Source: Planctomycetaceae bacterium (GTDB lineage Bacteria; Planctomycetota; Planctomycetia; Planctomycetales; Planctomycetaceae). From it: 5,864 bases of DNA. The position numbers and the translations under genes were made by a program. The notes beneath the pieces were generated by a model that was not told the origin of the DNA, made no database searches, and saw only the letters and a list, made by a program, of their open reading frames with translations. Where the stretch lies: contig JAJDEK010000246.1 in assembly GCA_029259875.1 (NCBI GenBank), positions 1 through 5,864 of the forward strand, written 5' to 3'. Of this stretch, positions 1-5,864 are shown piece by piece; position 1 is the stretch's first letter, and each line of letters starts with the position of its first letter.

Positions 1-88
1 TATCAAAGTTCTGGTTCTTTAAACTGGGACTGAGTCGTCAGTTAGAAACAGATTGGGCTCACCGTAATGGTGAGTCCAAGATGACGCG
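1..88. other. Unresolved tail of an upstream unit, with a 9-bp hairpin at 55-77
   Basis: This stretch lies before a strong terminator and is presumably the end of an upstream plus-strand transcript. All three plus frames are open at the left edge. One stops at 20-22 and one at 31-33. The third runs to 123-125 straight through the terminator stem, so it is unlikely to be coding. None gives a recognisable protein end. A hairpin pairs 55-63 with 69-77 (9 bp, one G-U, loop GTAAT), 11 bases before the terminator stem. It could be part of the upstream gene's 3' untranslated region or the end of a non-coding RNA. The upstream gene cannot be identified. Confidence 0.4.
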
Positions 89-118
89 AAAAGGGGCCAC
101 TCCGGGTGGCCCCTTTTT
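89..118 (+). terminator. Intrinsic terminator of the upstream unit, probably bidirectional
   Basis: A perfect 12-bp inverted repeat (AAAAGGGGCCAC at 89-100, GTGGCCCCTTTT at 106-117) encloses the five-base loop TCCGG. The right arm ends in a run of five T and the left arm begins with four A, so the element has the form of a Rho-independent terminator on the plus strand and a weaker one on the minus strand. It isolates the metE region from upstream transcription, which implies that metE has its own promoter between here and position 783. Confidence 0.92.
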
Positions 119-569
119 AGTTTGAAGAATGATCGCACAAATTGTTTGATGATCAGGTTGACGCAAAACAAATCGCTTGTTAACCTCTTCCCAATTGGAG
201 TTGATGGGGCGCCGCGCTGGTGATCCCACTTCTGGCAACCTTTTCGTTTTCATAGGAAAACAGGTATATGACTCTTTACATGCAGCGTGTCCATTGGTGC
301 GACCGACTGTATGTCTCACCCGAATACAGACGGGTTGGAGACGCAGATGAGTCAGAGTCCGACCATTGCTCGGTTTAAATCGGCACCCCCTTTGCGCGCA
401 TTGCGTTCTTGGTGCGATCTGTCTCATATGCCTTTAATTCTAGACTCAATCTAGTGTGGATTTGAGAATCGCGTCTTCTATGTGTTGGGAAACAGTGCGT
501 TCCCATGCGCGTTGTGGCCATGATCCGGTAACCAAGTTCAGCCGGGCATTGTCTAAAAGGTGATGCAAT

Positions 570-602
570 ACTCTAACGCGGTGAATTCCGTGTGCTCAGA
601 GT
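570..602 (+). other. Two-tier hairpin in the possible metE leader
   Basis: The outer stem pairs ACTCT (570-574) with AGAGT (598-602). After an internal loop (A575 opposite 594-597), an inner stem pairs 576-581 with 588-593 (6 bp, one G-U) around the six-base loop TGAATT. This is one of the better formed structures in the region and would lie in the leader if metE transcription starts upstream of it. The loop-side text GGTGAATTCC faintly recalls a piece of the cobalamin riboswitch core, but the other conserved boxes are missing. The function is unknown and transcription is not shown. Confidence 0.35.
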
Positions 603-697
603 CTCTTTCCGTTTTTAAATTACGGTTTGTGACAATCGTGATGTCCTGCGCGTAGTGCGCTTGGATGTTTCAAAAAGATTCACAGATTCGTAAAGGC

Positions 698-734
698 TAC
701 CGGTGCGCAAATTCAAATGTGAATTGTGTCGGTA
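698..734 (+). other. Bulged hairpin just upstream of the metE ribosome binding site
   Basis: TACCG (698-702) pairs with CGGTA (730-734). The stem continues through wobble pairs and a C-G pair (703-706 with 726-729), has a three-base bulge (707-709), and closes with six more pairs (710-715 with 720-725) on an AATG tetraloop. The total is about 15 pairs. No T-run follows, so it is not an intrinsic terminator. It is followed by about 35 A-rich bases that look unpaired and lead into the ribosome binding site, an arrangement compatible with a regulatory leader or an mRNA-stabilising 5' stem. The role is inferred from position only. Confidence 0.4.
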
Positions 735-770
735 ACATTGTTTCAAAAAAATTATCAATCAAAAAAATAA

Positions 771-776
771 AAGGAG
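771..776 (+). promoter_or_regulatory. Shine-Dalgarno site of metE
   Basis: AAGGAG lies seven bases before the ATG at 784, within an A-rich and probably unstructured stretch (745-776). It is a strong, well-spaced site and supports the chosen start of metE. Confidence 0.85.
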
Positions 777-783
777 CCAACGC

Positions 784-3102
784 ATGGCTATTGCAACAAA
801 TCTTGGATTTCCCCGTATTGGAGCTCAGCGCGAATTAAAGCGAGCTATTGAAAAGTTTTGGTCTGGGAAAATTGAAGGAGCTGAATTACTAAAAGTTTGT
901 CGTGAACTACGTGCTGCGAATTGGAAGCTACAGCACGCAGCAGGCATCGAACATATTCCATCGAATGATTTTTCGATGTACGATCAGGTGCTCGATACGA
1001 CAGCGATGGTAGGTGCCATTCCCAAACGCTATCAATGGTCAGGAGAAATCGTGGACTCTTCCACGTATTTCGCGATGGCCCGTGGCGGAAAAGGAGGAAA
1101 ATCGCTTGCTGCATCTACCGAAGGTGTTTCCGCACTGGAAATGACCAAGTGGTTCGACACAAACTATCACTACCTCGTTCCCGAATTTGAAGCTCATCAA
1201 GAGTTCAAACTATCATCTACCAAACCCGTAGATGAATATCTCGAAGCCAAAGCGCTGGGAATTGAAACCCGACCGGTATTGCTGGGACCAGTTTCATTTT
1301 TATTACTTGGCAAGACATGGGAAGAGCAGATTGATCCCTTGAGTCTGTTGGACCGTTTATTACCTGTCTATGCTGAGGTGCTTTCGCAATTGGCAGAAGC
1401 CGGCGCAGAGTGGGTTCAGATTGATGAACCGTGTCTGGTACTCGACTTGACGGATGCGCAGCGTGCTGCTTACCAGCAGGCTTATGATTATCTATCCCAA
1501 AAAGCTGGTAGCTTGCAAATCGCGTTAGCCACCTATTTTGGTCATTTGCAGGATAATTTGAAAACGGCAGTTTCACTTCCCGTTGCTGCATTACATATTG
1601 ACTTGGTGCGCGCACCAGAACAGTTAGATGCAGTGTTAGACCTGTTGCCAGAAGAGACTTCGCTTTCGATTGGTGTGATCGATGGCCGCAATATCTGGAA
1701 GAATGATTTCGAAAAATCCTTAGCACTCGTTGAAAAAACGATTGCTCGAATAGGCACAGATCGAACTCTGATTGGTCCTTCGTGTTCATTATTACACAGC
1801 CCTGTCGATCTCGACAACGAAACTGATTTGGATGCAGAAATCAAACAATGGTTGGCATACGCTAAGCAAAAGTTGCAGGAAATCGGAGTACTCACCCAAT
1901 GTGTCAACCAAGGCAAAGGCAGTGTTACGAACGCATTGGCTGAGAACCAAGTTGCTATGAATGCCCGTCGCAGCTCCCCGAAAGTTCATCGGCAGGATGT
2001 GAAGGAGCGTTGTGCGTCAGTTACCGAGTCGATACGAAAGCGTGAAAGCCCTTATGTAGATCGGCACAAAAGACAGGTGCAGGCGTTAGGACTTCCTGCA
2101 TTTCCCACGACCACCATCGGTTCATTTCCTCAGACAGATGAAATTCGTAAAGCACGAGCCGCCCATAAAAAAGGGGAACTTTCGGATGCTGATTATGAGG
2201 AGTTTCTGAAAACGTGTATCGCCAGAGATGTCAAGTATCAAGAAGAGGTCGGGCTTGATGTGCTTGTGCATGGTGAAGCCGAACGGAATGACATGGTAGA
2301 ATATTTCGGTGAGCAGTTGGAAGGATTTCTTGCTACCCAGAATGGCTGGGTTCAAAGTTATGGTTCCCGTTGTGTGAAACCACCGATCATCTTCGGTGAC
2401 ATACGCCGCAAAGGACCAATGACGATAAAATGGTCACAGTATGCTCAGTCCTGCACAGAGAAATTGATGAAGGGCATGTTGACTGGCCCGGTAACGATTC
2501 TGCAATGGTCATTTGTACGAGACGATCAGCCTCGTAGCGAAACCTGTCAGCAAATTGCATTTGCCATTCGAGACGAAGTACAGGGACTGGAGGCGAGCGG
2601 AATTAGGATTATTCAAATCGATGAGCCGGCTGTGCGTGAGGGGTTGCCTTTGCGTCGCACCGATTGGGGTGCGTATTTAAAATGGGCCGTTGATAGTTTT
2701 CGTCTGGCTTCTGCGGGAGTCAAAGACGAGACGCAGATTCATACGCATATGTGTTATTCCGAGTTCAATGATATTATTGAAGCAATTGCTGCCTTGGATG
2801 CAGACGTGATTTCTGTTGAAACATCACGTAGTAATATGGAATTGCTCGATGCGTTTGTTCAATATAAATATCCCAATGAAATTGGTCCTGGAGTATACGA
2901 CATCCACTCACCACGTGTTCCGACAGTGAAATGGATGGAAGACCTGCTTGAGAAAGCGTTGGATGTTCTGGAACCTCAGCAGATTTGGGTCAATCCAGAC
3001 TGTGGATTAAAGACTCGAAAGTGGGAAGAAGTAAAACCATCGTTGAAAAACATGGTAGAAGCAGCGAAATTGCTGCGTAAAAAAGTGACTGCTTCGCACT
3101 AA
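784..3102 (+). CDS. metE: Cobalamin-independent methionine synthase (5-methyltetrahydropteroyltriglutamate-homocysteine S-methyltransferase)
   Basis: MetE transfers the methyl group of 5-methyltetrahydrofolate (polyglutamate form) directly to homocysteine, giving methionine in the cytoplasm without B12. The 772-residue protein has the family's two-barrel form. The N-terminal barrel starts with LGFPRIG near residue 8. The catalytic C-terminal barrel starts with TTIGSFPQT near residue 443. Compared with E. coli MetE as I recall it, key residues are shifted by a constant 14: zinc ligands His655, Cys657, Glu679 and Cys740; Glu498 in HGEAERNDMVEYF; Asp613 in QIDEP; His708 in YDIHSPR. All are present, so the enzyme should be active. 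The length is close to the usual 750-770 residues, and the start fits the family and the AAGGAG site. The three genes that follow encode a B12-type importer, which is functionally linked because B12 would serve the alternative enzyme MetH. No recognisable cobalamin or SAM riboswitch precedes the gene. Codon use looks like that of its neighbours. Confidence 0.98.
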   Translation: MAIATNLGFPRIGAQRELKRAIEKFWSGKIEGAELLKVCRELRAANWKLQHAAGIEHIPSNDFSMYDQVLDTTAMVGAIPKRYQWSGEIVDSSTYFAMARGGKGGKSLAASTEGVSALEMTKWFDTNYHYLVPEFEAHQEFKLSSTKPVDEYLEAKALGIETRPVLLGPVSFLLLGKTWEEQIDPLSLLDRLLPVYAEVLSQLAEAGAEWVQIDEPCLVLDLTDAQRAAYQQAYDYLSQKAGSLQIALATYFGHLQDNLKTAVSLPVAALHIDLVRAPEQLDAVLDLLPEETSLSIGVIDGRNIWKNDFEKSLALVEKTIARIGTDRTLIGPSCSLLHSPVDLDNETDLDAEIKQWLAYAKQKLQEIGVLTQCVNQGKGSVTNALAENQVAMNARRSSPKVHRQDVKERCASVTESIRKRESPYVDRHKRQVQALGLPAFPTTTIGSFPQTDEIRKARAAHKKGELSDADYEEFLKTCIARDVKYQEEVGLDVLVHGEAERNDMVEYFGEQLEGFLATQNGWVQSYGSRCVKPPIIFGDIRRKGPMTIKWSQYAQSCTEKLMKGMLTGPVTILQWSFVRDDQPRSETCQQIAFAIRDEVQGLEASGIRIIQIDEPAVREGLPLRRTDWGAYLKWAVDSFRLASAGVKDETQIHTHMCYSEFNDIIEAIAALDADVISVETSRSNMELLDAFVQYKYPNEIGPGVYDIHSPRVPTVKWMEDLLEKALDVLEPQQIWVNPDCGLKTRKWEEVKPSLKNMVEAAKLLRKKVTASH

Positions 3103-3118
3103 TTCCGAATGTGGAATT
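3101..3118 (+). other. Small hairpin overlapping the metE stop codon
   Basis: AATTCC (3101-3106) and GGAATT (3113-3118) form a perfect 6-bp stem with a six-base loop, beginning inside the TAA stop codon. No T-run follows. It stands 16 bases before the larger stem at 3135-3177, so the end of the metE message carries two stems in tandem. The role is unknown. Confidence 0.3.
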
Positions 3119-3134
3119 CAATGCATGATACTGT

Positions 3135-3177
3135 CATCATACCCGGAATGCTCGTTGTGGGGCATTCCGGGGTGATG
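3135..3177 (+). other. Large stem-loop between metE and the transporter genes
   Basis: A perfect 10-bp stem (CCCGGAATGC at 3142-3151 with GCATTCCGGG at 3162-3171) has a ten-base loop. It is extended beyond a small internal loop (3140-3141 opposite 3172) by CATCA (3135-3139) pairing with TGATG (3173-3177). The stem is stable enough for a terminator, but no T-run follows on the plus strand and no matching run exists on the minus strand. It may protect the 3' end of the metE mRNA, cause partial termination, or mark a processing site that lowers transporter expression relative to metE. Its position between two functional blocks supports a transcript-level role, which is inferred. Confidence 0.55.
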
Positions 3178-3184
3178 TTACAAT
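3155..3184 (+). promoter_or_regulatory. Weak candidate promoter for the transporter genes
   Basis: TACAAT at 3179-3184 matches five of six bases of the sigma-70 -10 consensus. TTGTGG at 3155-3160, 18 bases upstream, matches only three of six at -35. The putative -35 lies in the loop of the stem at 3135-3177. Transcription would begin near 3191, about 45 bases before btuF. Such matches arise easily by chance, and read-through from metE is an equally good source of transcript. Confidence 0.2.
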
Positions 3185-3236
3185 GAGCGACTGATACTGC
3201 TTCCAATTTACTTGATGATTCGATACCAACAGAATT

Positions 3237-4232
3237 ATGAAAATGATTAATCCAAGACGACTCTTGATTCTTTTGGCTCTTTTCGGGAGTACAGGCTGTG
3301 GCTCTGGGACGGTTGAGCCAAACCCTGTTTCCAGTGAAGCGACGCCAGCAGTATCAAAATCACAGATTGCCTCAGGGTTTCCTGTGACCGTAAAAGATTT
3401 TCGAGGGGTGGATACAAGCATCCCTCGAGAACCGGTACGCATTATTTCTCTGCTCCCTTCACATACCGAAATTCTGTTTGCCATTGGTGCGGGTGAGCAA
3501 ATGGTGGGCTGCACCACGAATTGCGATTTTCCTGCAGGAACACAGAAGCTAAAAAAAGTGAGTCTTTCCAATCCGGGAAGTGTGAATTTGGAATCATTGG
3601 TTGCGTTGAAGCCGGACTTGGTTTTTCTGGGAGGGGACTATCATCGGCTCATTGGCGAGCAACTGACAAAACTGAAAATTCCCGTGTTATTGTTCGAATC
3701 ACAATCTGTGGCTGATATTAAACACTCGATTCGTGGTATTTCCCGTTCTACCGGGCATGTTAAAGCAGGTGAAGAGTTAATCAAGAAGCTGCAACAGGAA
3801 ATCACTTCTATTCAAGAACAGATCAAACCCTACCAGAAAAAGGGGCATCCGAGCGTTTTCTATCAAGTTTGGGATCAACCGTTAATGACAGCAGGTCCGA
3901 GTTCTTTCATTGGTGAGCTGATCACGCTCGCCGGTGGTGAAAACGTTTTTGATGATGTCGAAATCGCATACCCTCAAGTGAGTGAGGAGATTCTGATTCA
4001 GCGGAATCCGGATGTGATCCTGTTACCTCGCTCAAAAAAAGGTCGTTCAGACCCAGCTGAGGTAACTCGCAAGCTGGGCGAACAACCTGGTTGGAAGCAA
4101 ATGAAAGCTGTGAAAAATAAACGGGTATATCTCATCGAGGAAGATTTCATTTCCCGCCCTGGCCCACGTGTGGTACTGGGCTTACAAAAAGTGGCTCAGG
4201 TGCTGTACCCTGAAGCATTTCAGAAACCATAA
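3237..4232 (+). CDS. Cobalamin-type ABC transporter substrate-binding lipoprotein (BtuF-like)
   Basis: This 331-residue protein is the binding component of an importer of the BtuF/FecB class. It captures a corrinoid or similar ligand outside the inner membrane and delivers it to the permease. The start MKMINPRR is followed by a hydrophobic stretch and LFGSTGC, a lipobox-like site with the lipidated Cys at residue 21. The ligand domain begins with RIISLLPSHTEILFAIG (about residues 67-83). It continues with LVALKPDLVFLGG and a long helical linker rich in Lys, Gln and Glu (about 178-203), then GGENVF and YPQVSEEIL (about 245-253). This matches the E. coli BtuF layout, including WPQVSREQVL. Glu78 and Glu251 sit where BtuF carries the two lobe glutamates that dock on arginines of BtuC. 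No good Shine-Dalgarno site precedes the ATG, and Met3 is an alternative start with no better site. The ligand could also be another corrinoid, haem or a siderophore. B12 is favoured by similarity and by the metE neighbour. Confidence 0.85.
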   Translation: MKMINPRRLLILLALFGSTGCGSGTVEPNPVSSEATPAVSKSQIASGFPVTVKDFRGVDTSIPREPVRIISLLPSHTEILFAIGAGEQMVGCTTNCDFPAGTQKLKKVSLSNPGSVNLESLVALKPDLVFLGGDYHRLIGEQLTKLKIPVLLFESQSVADIKHSIRGISRSTGHVKAGEELIKKLQQEITSIQEQIKPYQKKGHPSVFYQVWDQPLMTAGPSSFIGELITLAGGENVFDDVEIAYPQVSEEILIQRNPDVILLPRSKKGRSDPAEVTRKLGEQPGWKQMKAVKNKRVYLIEEDFISRPGPRVVLGLQKVAQVLYPEAFQKP

Positions 4233-4256
4233 AAATCAGAGTGGACGCTTCAGGTT

Positions 4257-5297
4257 ATGCAATCCCGGCAACCCTTTTTAGTCTGGCGAATGATACCGTT
4301 AATCGGTCTTTTGTTTGTCGCGTTGTTGCTGGGTATGCATTGGGGAGCAGTCAAACTTTCGTATCACGAAATTTGGGACGGGCTATGGAATCCGTCAGAG
4401 GATTCCTATATCAGCATAATCCTTTGGCAAATTCGTATGCCGCGCGTTATCTTGGCTGCCTGTGTGGGGGGAGGGCTAGCCGTTGCTGGAGCAGCGTTTC
4501 AGGGAGTCTTTCGCAATCCGTTGGCAGATCCCTTTATCATTGGTGCTTCCAGTGGTGCCGCTTTGGGGGCAACGCTCGCGTTGATCTTCATTGTCGGGAG
4601 TACGACTGTCATTGCGACGACCTGGCAAATTCCGTGGTTGATTTTGTCTGCGTTTGTTGGAGCGATTGTCGTTGTTGGTGCTGTGTTTGTCATCGCTGCT
4701 TTGAGTAACGCGGGACGAAATTCTTATTTACTCACTCTGATTTTGGCAGGAATTGCTTTAAGCAGTTTTACCGGCGCGCTGGTATCCCTGATTATGTTTT
4801 TAAATCACGAAATGCTCTCTACAATTTTTAATTGGCTTCTGGGCAGTTTTTCTGGGCGCCACTGGAACGAAATTATAGTGACAGGTCCCGTTATACTTTT
4901 CAGTGGTTGTCTACTGTGGCTGATGTCGCGGCCATTGGATTTGCTTTCTTTTGGTGATGAGACGGCATTGACACTAGGACTTCCTATTGGAAAGTTTCGC
5001 TTCATGATTCTGATTGCGGCTACGTTGTGTACGGCAGCTTGTGTCGCCGTTTCGGGAGTGATCGGTTTTTTGGGGTTGGTAGCACCGCATATGACGCGGA
5101 TTCTGTTAGGTCCCCGACATGGATTGTTGATACCAGGTAGTTGTCTGCTAGGTGCAGCCTTAATGGTCATCGCAGATACTTTAGCGAGAACAGTGATTGC
5201 ACCAGCGGAAATGCCAGTGGGAATCGTGACTGCTATGATGGGCTGTCCGTTTTTTCTGTTCCTGTTGATCAGTCGCGGGCAGCAATCAAAGTTATAA
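4257..5297 (+). CDS. Cobalamin-type ABC transporter permease (BtuC/FecCD family)
   Basis: This 346-residue inner-membrane protein should form the homodimeric channel of the importer. It is of normal family length and almost entirely hydrophobic after residue 12, consistent with about ten membrane helices. Family signatures appear in order: RMPR (60-63), AVAGAAFQ (75-82), RNPLADP (86-92), GASSGAALGA (96-105), then GVIGFLGLVAPHMTR (267-281), AD (306-307) and AEMPVG (317-322). Arg60 and Arg63 lie where E. coli BtuC has the arginines that meet the glutamates of BtuF. GVIGFLGLVAPH and the segment after it cover the cytoplasmic coupling helix that contacts the ATPase. The gene lies 24 bases after the binding-protein gene and 12 before the ATPase gene, so the three are surely co-transcribed. 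The start has only a poor Shine-Dalgarno site (AGG two bases upstream), and Met12 is an alternative start. Translational coupling to the preceding gene is likely. Substrate specificity cannot be read from the sequence. Confidence 0.92.
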   Translation: MQSRQPFLVWRMIPLIGLLFVALLLGMHWGAVKLSYHEIWDGLWNPSEDSYISIILWQIRMPRVILAACVGGGLAVAGAAFQGVFRNPLADPFIIGASSGAALGATLALIFIVGSTTVIATTWQIPWLILSAFVGAIVVVGAVFVIAALSNAGRNSYLLTLILAGIALSSFTGALVSLIMFLNHEMLSTIFNWLLGSFSGRHWNEIIVTGPVILFSGCLLWLMSRPLDLLSFGDETALTLGLPIGKFRFMILIAATLCTAACVAVSGVIGFLGLVAPHMTRILLGPRHGLLIPGSCLLGAALMVIADTLARTVIAPAEMPVGIVTAMMGCPFFLFLLISRGQQSKL

Positions 5298-5301
5298 GAG
5301 G
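5296..5301 (+). promoter_or_regulatory. Shine-Dalgarno site of the ATPase gene, overlapping the permease stop codon
   Basis: AAGAGG begins in the TAA stop codon of the permease gene and lies eight bases before the ATG at 5310. It settles the start of the ATPase gene and suggests coupled translation of the two genes. Confidence 0.7.
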
Positions 5302-5309
5302 CGACAGAT

Positions 5310-5864
5310 ATGCATCAAATTGAAATTGAAAATGTTTCCTGTGGATATGCAGAACGGGAAGTATTAAAACAGGTTTCGCTTTGTATTCAGCCAGGAAATG
5401 TGCTTGTATTACTAGGCCCAAATGGTTCCGGAAAAACGACACTCTTGCGCACCTTATTCAACCTCATGGTGTTGAACCAAGGCAAAGTTTTGATTGAAGG
5501 CCAGGCTGTCAATCAACTCTCCCGTAAACAAGTCGCACAAAGATTGGCGCTTTCACCACAAATGGAAGAACCACAGTGGCCGATGACGATTGAAGAAACG
5601 GTGCAATTAGGACGCAGTTCCCAGCGAGGTTGGGTTCAACCCTTTCGGGCAGAAGATACTGACTACGTTAACACGGCACTTCAGCAGACGGGGCTGATGG
5701 AACTTCGTCAGAGGAAAATTACCGAAATTTCAGGAGGAGAATGGCGGCGTACGTTAATTGCCCGCGCATTGGCTCAACAGACCAAGGTGCTTTGTCTGGA
5801 TGAACCAACAACGGGGCTGGATTTGAAATATCAGGTTGAGATTCTCACTTTAATACGCGATCTG
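5310..5864 (+). CDS. Cobalamin-type ABC transporter ATP-binding protein (BtuD/FecE-like), 3' end outside the window
   Basis: The 185 residues visible are the N-terminal part of an ABC ATPase that would drive import by ATP hydrolysis at the inner face of the membrane. The motifs are intact: Walker A GPNGSGKT (36-43), Q-loop SPQ (82-84), signature ISGGEW (140-145), Walker B VLCLDEP (160-166) and D-loop GLD (169-171). The H-loop histidine and the C-terminal part lie beyond the edge; about 70 residues are missing if the protein has the usual length of 250-260. The signature carries Trp after SGGE, where most ABC proteins have Arg or Gln. E. coli BtuD, as I recall it, also has SGGEW, which mildly supports a B12 transporter. 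The gene follows the permease by 12 bases with its own ribosome binding site. FecE-type iron or haem importers share this architecture, so the exact substrate remains inferred. Confidence 0.93.
   Translation, partial: MHQIEIENVSCGYAEREVLKQVSLCIQPGNVLVLLGPNGSGKTTLLRTLFNLMVLNQGKVLIEGQAVNQLSRKQVAQRLALSPQMEEPQWPMTIEETVQLGRSSQRGWVQPFRAEDTDYVNTALQQTGLMELRQRKITEISGGEWRRTLIARALAQQTKVLCLDEPTTGLDLKYQVEILTLIRDL

Larger units (their letters stand above)
119..783. other. Long intergenic region without a convincing gene, rich in short inverted repeats
   Basis: About 665 bases lie between the terminator and metE. I see no recognisable protein in any frame. Several perfect or near-perfect inverted repeats can be read directly: 155-159/182-186 enclosing 167-171/177-181; GTTTTC/GAAAAC at 246-251/256-261; 296-303/313-320 with one mismatch; 333-339/358-364 with one G-U; 379-387/411-418 with one bulged base; CTAGA/TCTAG at 440-444/450-454; TGGGAA/TTCCCA at 486-491/500-505; 621-627/634-640 with two G-T wobbles; GCGC/GCGC at 648-651/657-660. 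No clear -35/-10 pair of sigma-70 type was found, so the metE promoter is not located. The density of stems may mean a structured RNA, or may be partly chance. Confidence 0.5.

Noticed and set aside
268..378. Small plus-strand frame of 36 codons beginning MTLYMQRVHW
   Set aside because: An AGG lies just upstream of the ATG, but the product matches nothing I know, it overlaps the inverted repeats, and a frame this short is expected by chance. It remains possible as a leader peptide only if relatives keep it.
59..427. Minus-strand open frame of 122 codons
   Set aside because: It reads through the terminator stem at 89-118, its product is rich in Arg, Pro and Cys with no recognisable domain, and no good ribosome binding site precedes its start.
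541..783. Cobalamin riboswitch upstream of metE
   Set aside because: GGTGAATTCC at 580-589 resembles one piece of the core, but the GCCACTG-like segment, the B12 box and the other conserved parts are absent.
480..783. SAM-type riboswitch upstream of metE
   Set aside because: The conserved core of the S-box class and the pseudoknot pattern of SAM-II could not be found.
1217..2355. Several frames of 60 to 190 codons inside metE, most on the minus strand
   Set aside because: They are shadows of the metE coding frame, without domains or ribosome binding sites.
3137..3571. Minus-strand frame of 144 codons overlapping the start of the binding-protein gene
   Set aside because: It lies opposite a clear lipoprotein gene with family motifs and reads through the large stem; it has no recognisable domain.
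4241..4708. Plus-strand frame of 155 codons overlapping the permease gene
   Set aside because: The permease frame holds all FecCD motifs over this range. The alternative product is rich in Cys, Ser and Arg, typical of an out-of-frame reading.
1..5864. tRNA or rRNA genes, CRISPR array, insertion sequence
   Set aside because: No cloverleaf, rRNA core sequence, regularly spaced repeat or transposase-like protein was seen.

Overview
The window carries the 3' edge of an unidentified upstream unit, a long non-coding stretch, and then four co-directional genes on the plus strand: metE (cobalamin-independent methionine synthase), and a btuF-btuC-btuD-like set encoding a vitamin B12-type ABC importer, the last gene cut by the window edge. 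The lipoprotein form of the binding protein and a periplasmic-type FecCD/BtuC system point to a diderm bacterium. The moderate GC content, long intergenic region and protein style would fit a planctomycete of the Gimesia type. That placement is an impression only and cannot be proven from this sequence.

Layout. Positions 1-118 hold an unresolved tail, a 9-bp hairpin and a textbook intrinsic terminator (89-118), so whatever lies upstream ends here. Positions 119-783 have no convincing gene. They contain a string of short inverted repeats, the most elaborate being two bulged hairpins at 570-602 and 698-734 in front of an A-rich spacer and a strong Shine-Dalgarno site. metE fills 784-3102 and keeps all four zinc ligands and the other key active-site residues. 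The 134-bp gap after metE has a small hairpin overlapping the stop codon and a large 15-bp interrupted stem (3135-3177) without a U-tract. The transporter genes then follow closely: btuF-like (3237-4232), 24 bp, btuC-like (4257-5297), 12 bp, btuD-like (5310 to the edge).

How the genes fit together. MetE makes methionine from homocysteine without B12, and the transporter would import B12 or a related corrinoid, the cofactor of the alternative enzyme MetH. Their adjacency suggests a methionine/B12 module in which the cell either does without cobalamin or scavenges it. I looked for a cobalamin riboswitch both upstream of metE and upstream of btuF and could not recognise its conserved boxes. The control of this module is therefore the most open question here, and the structured region before metE is the best place to look.
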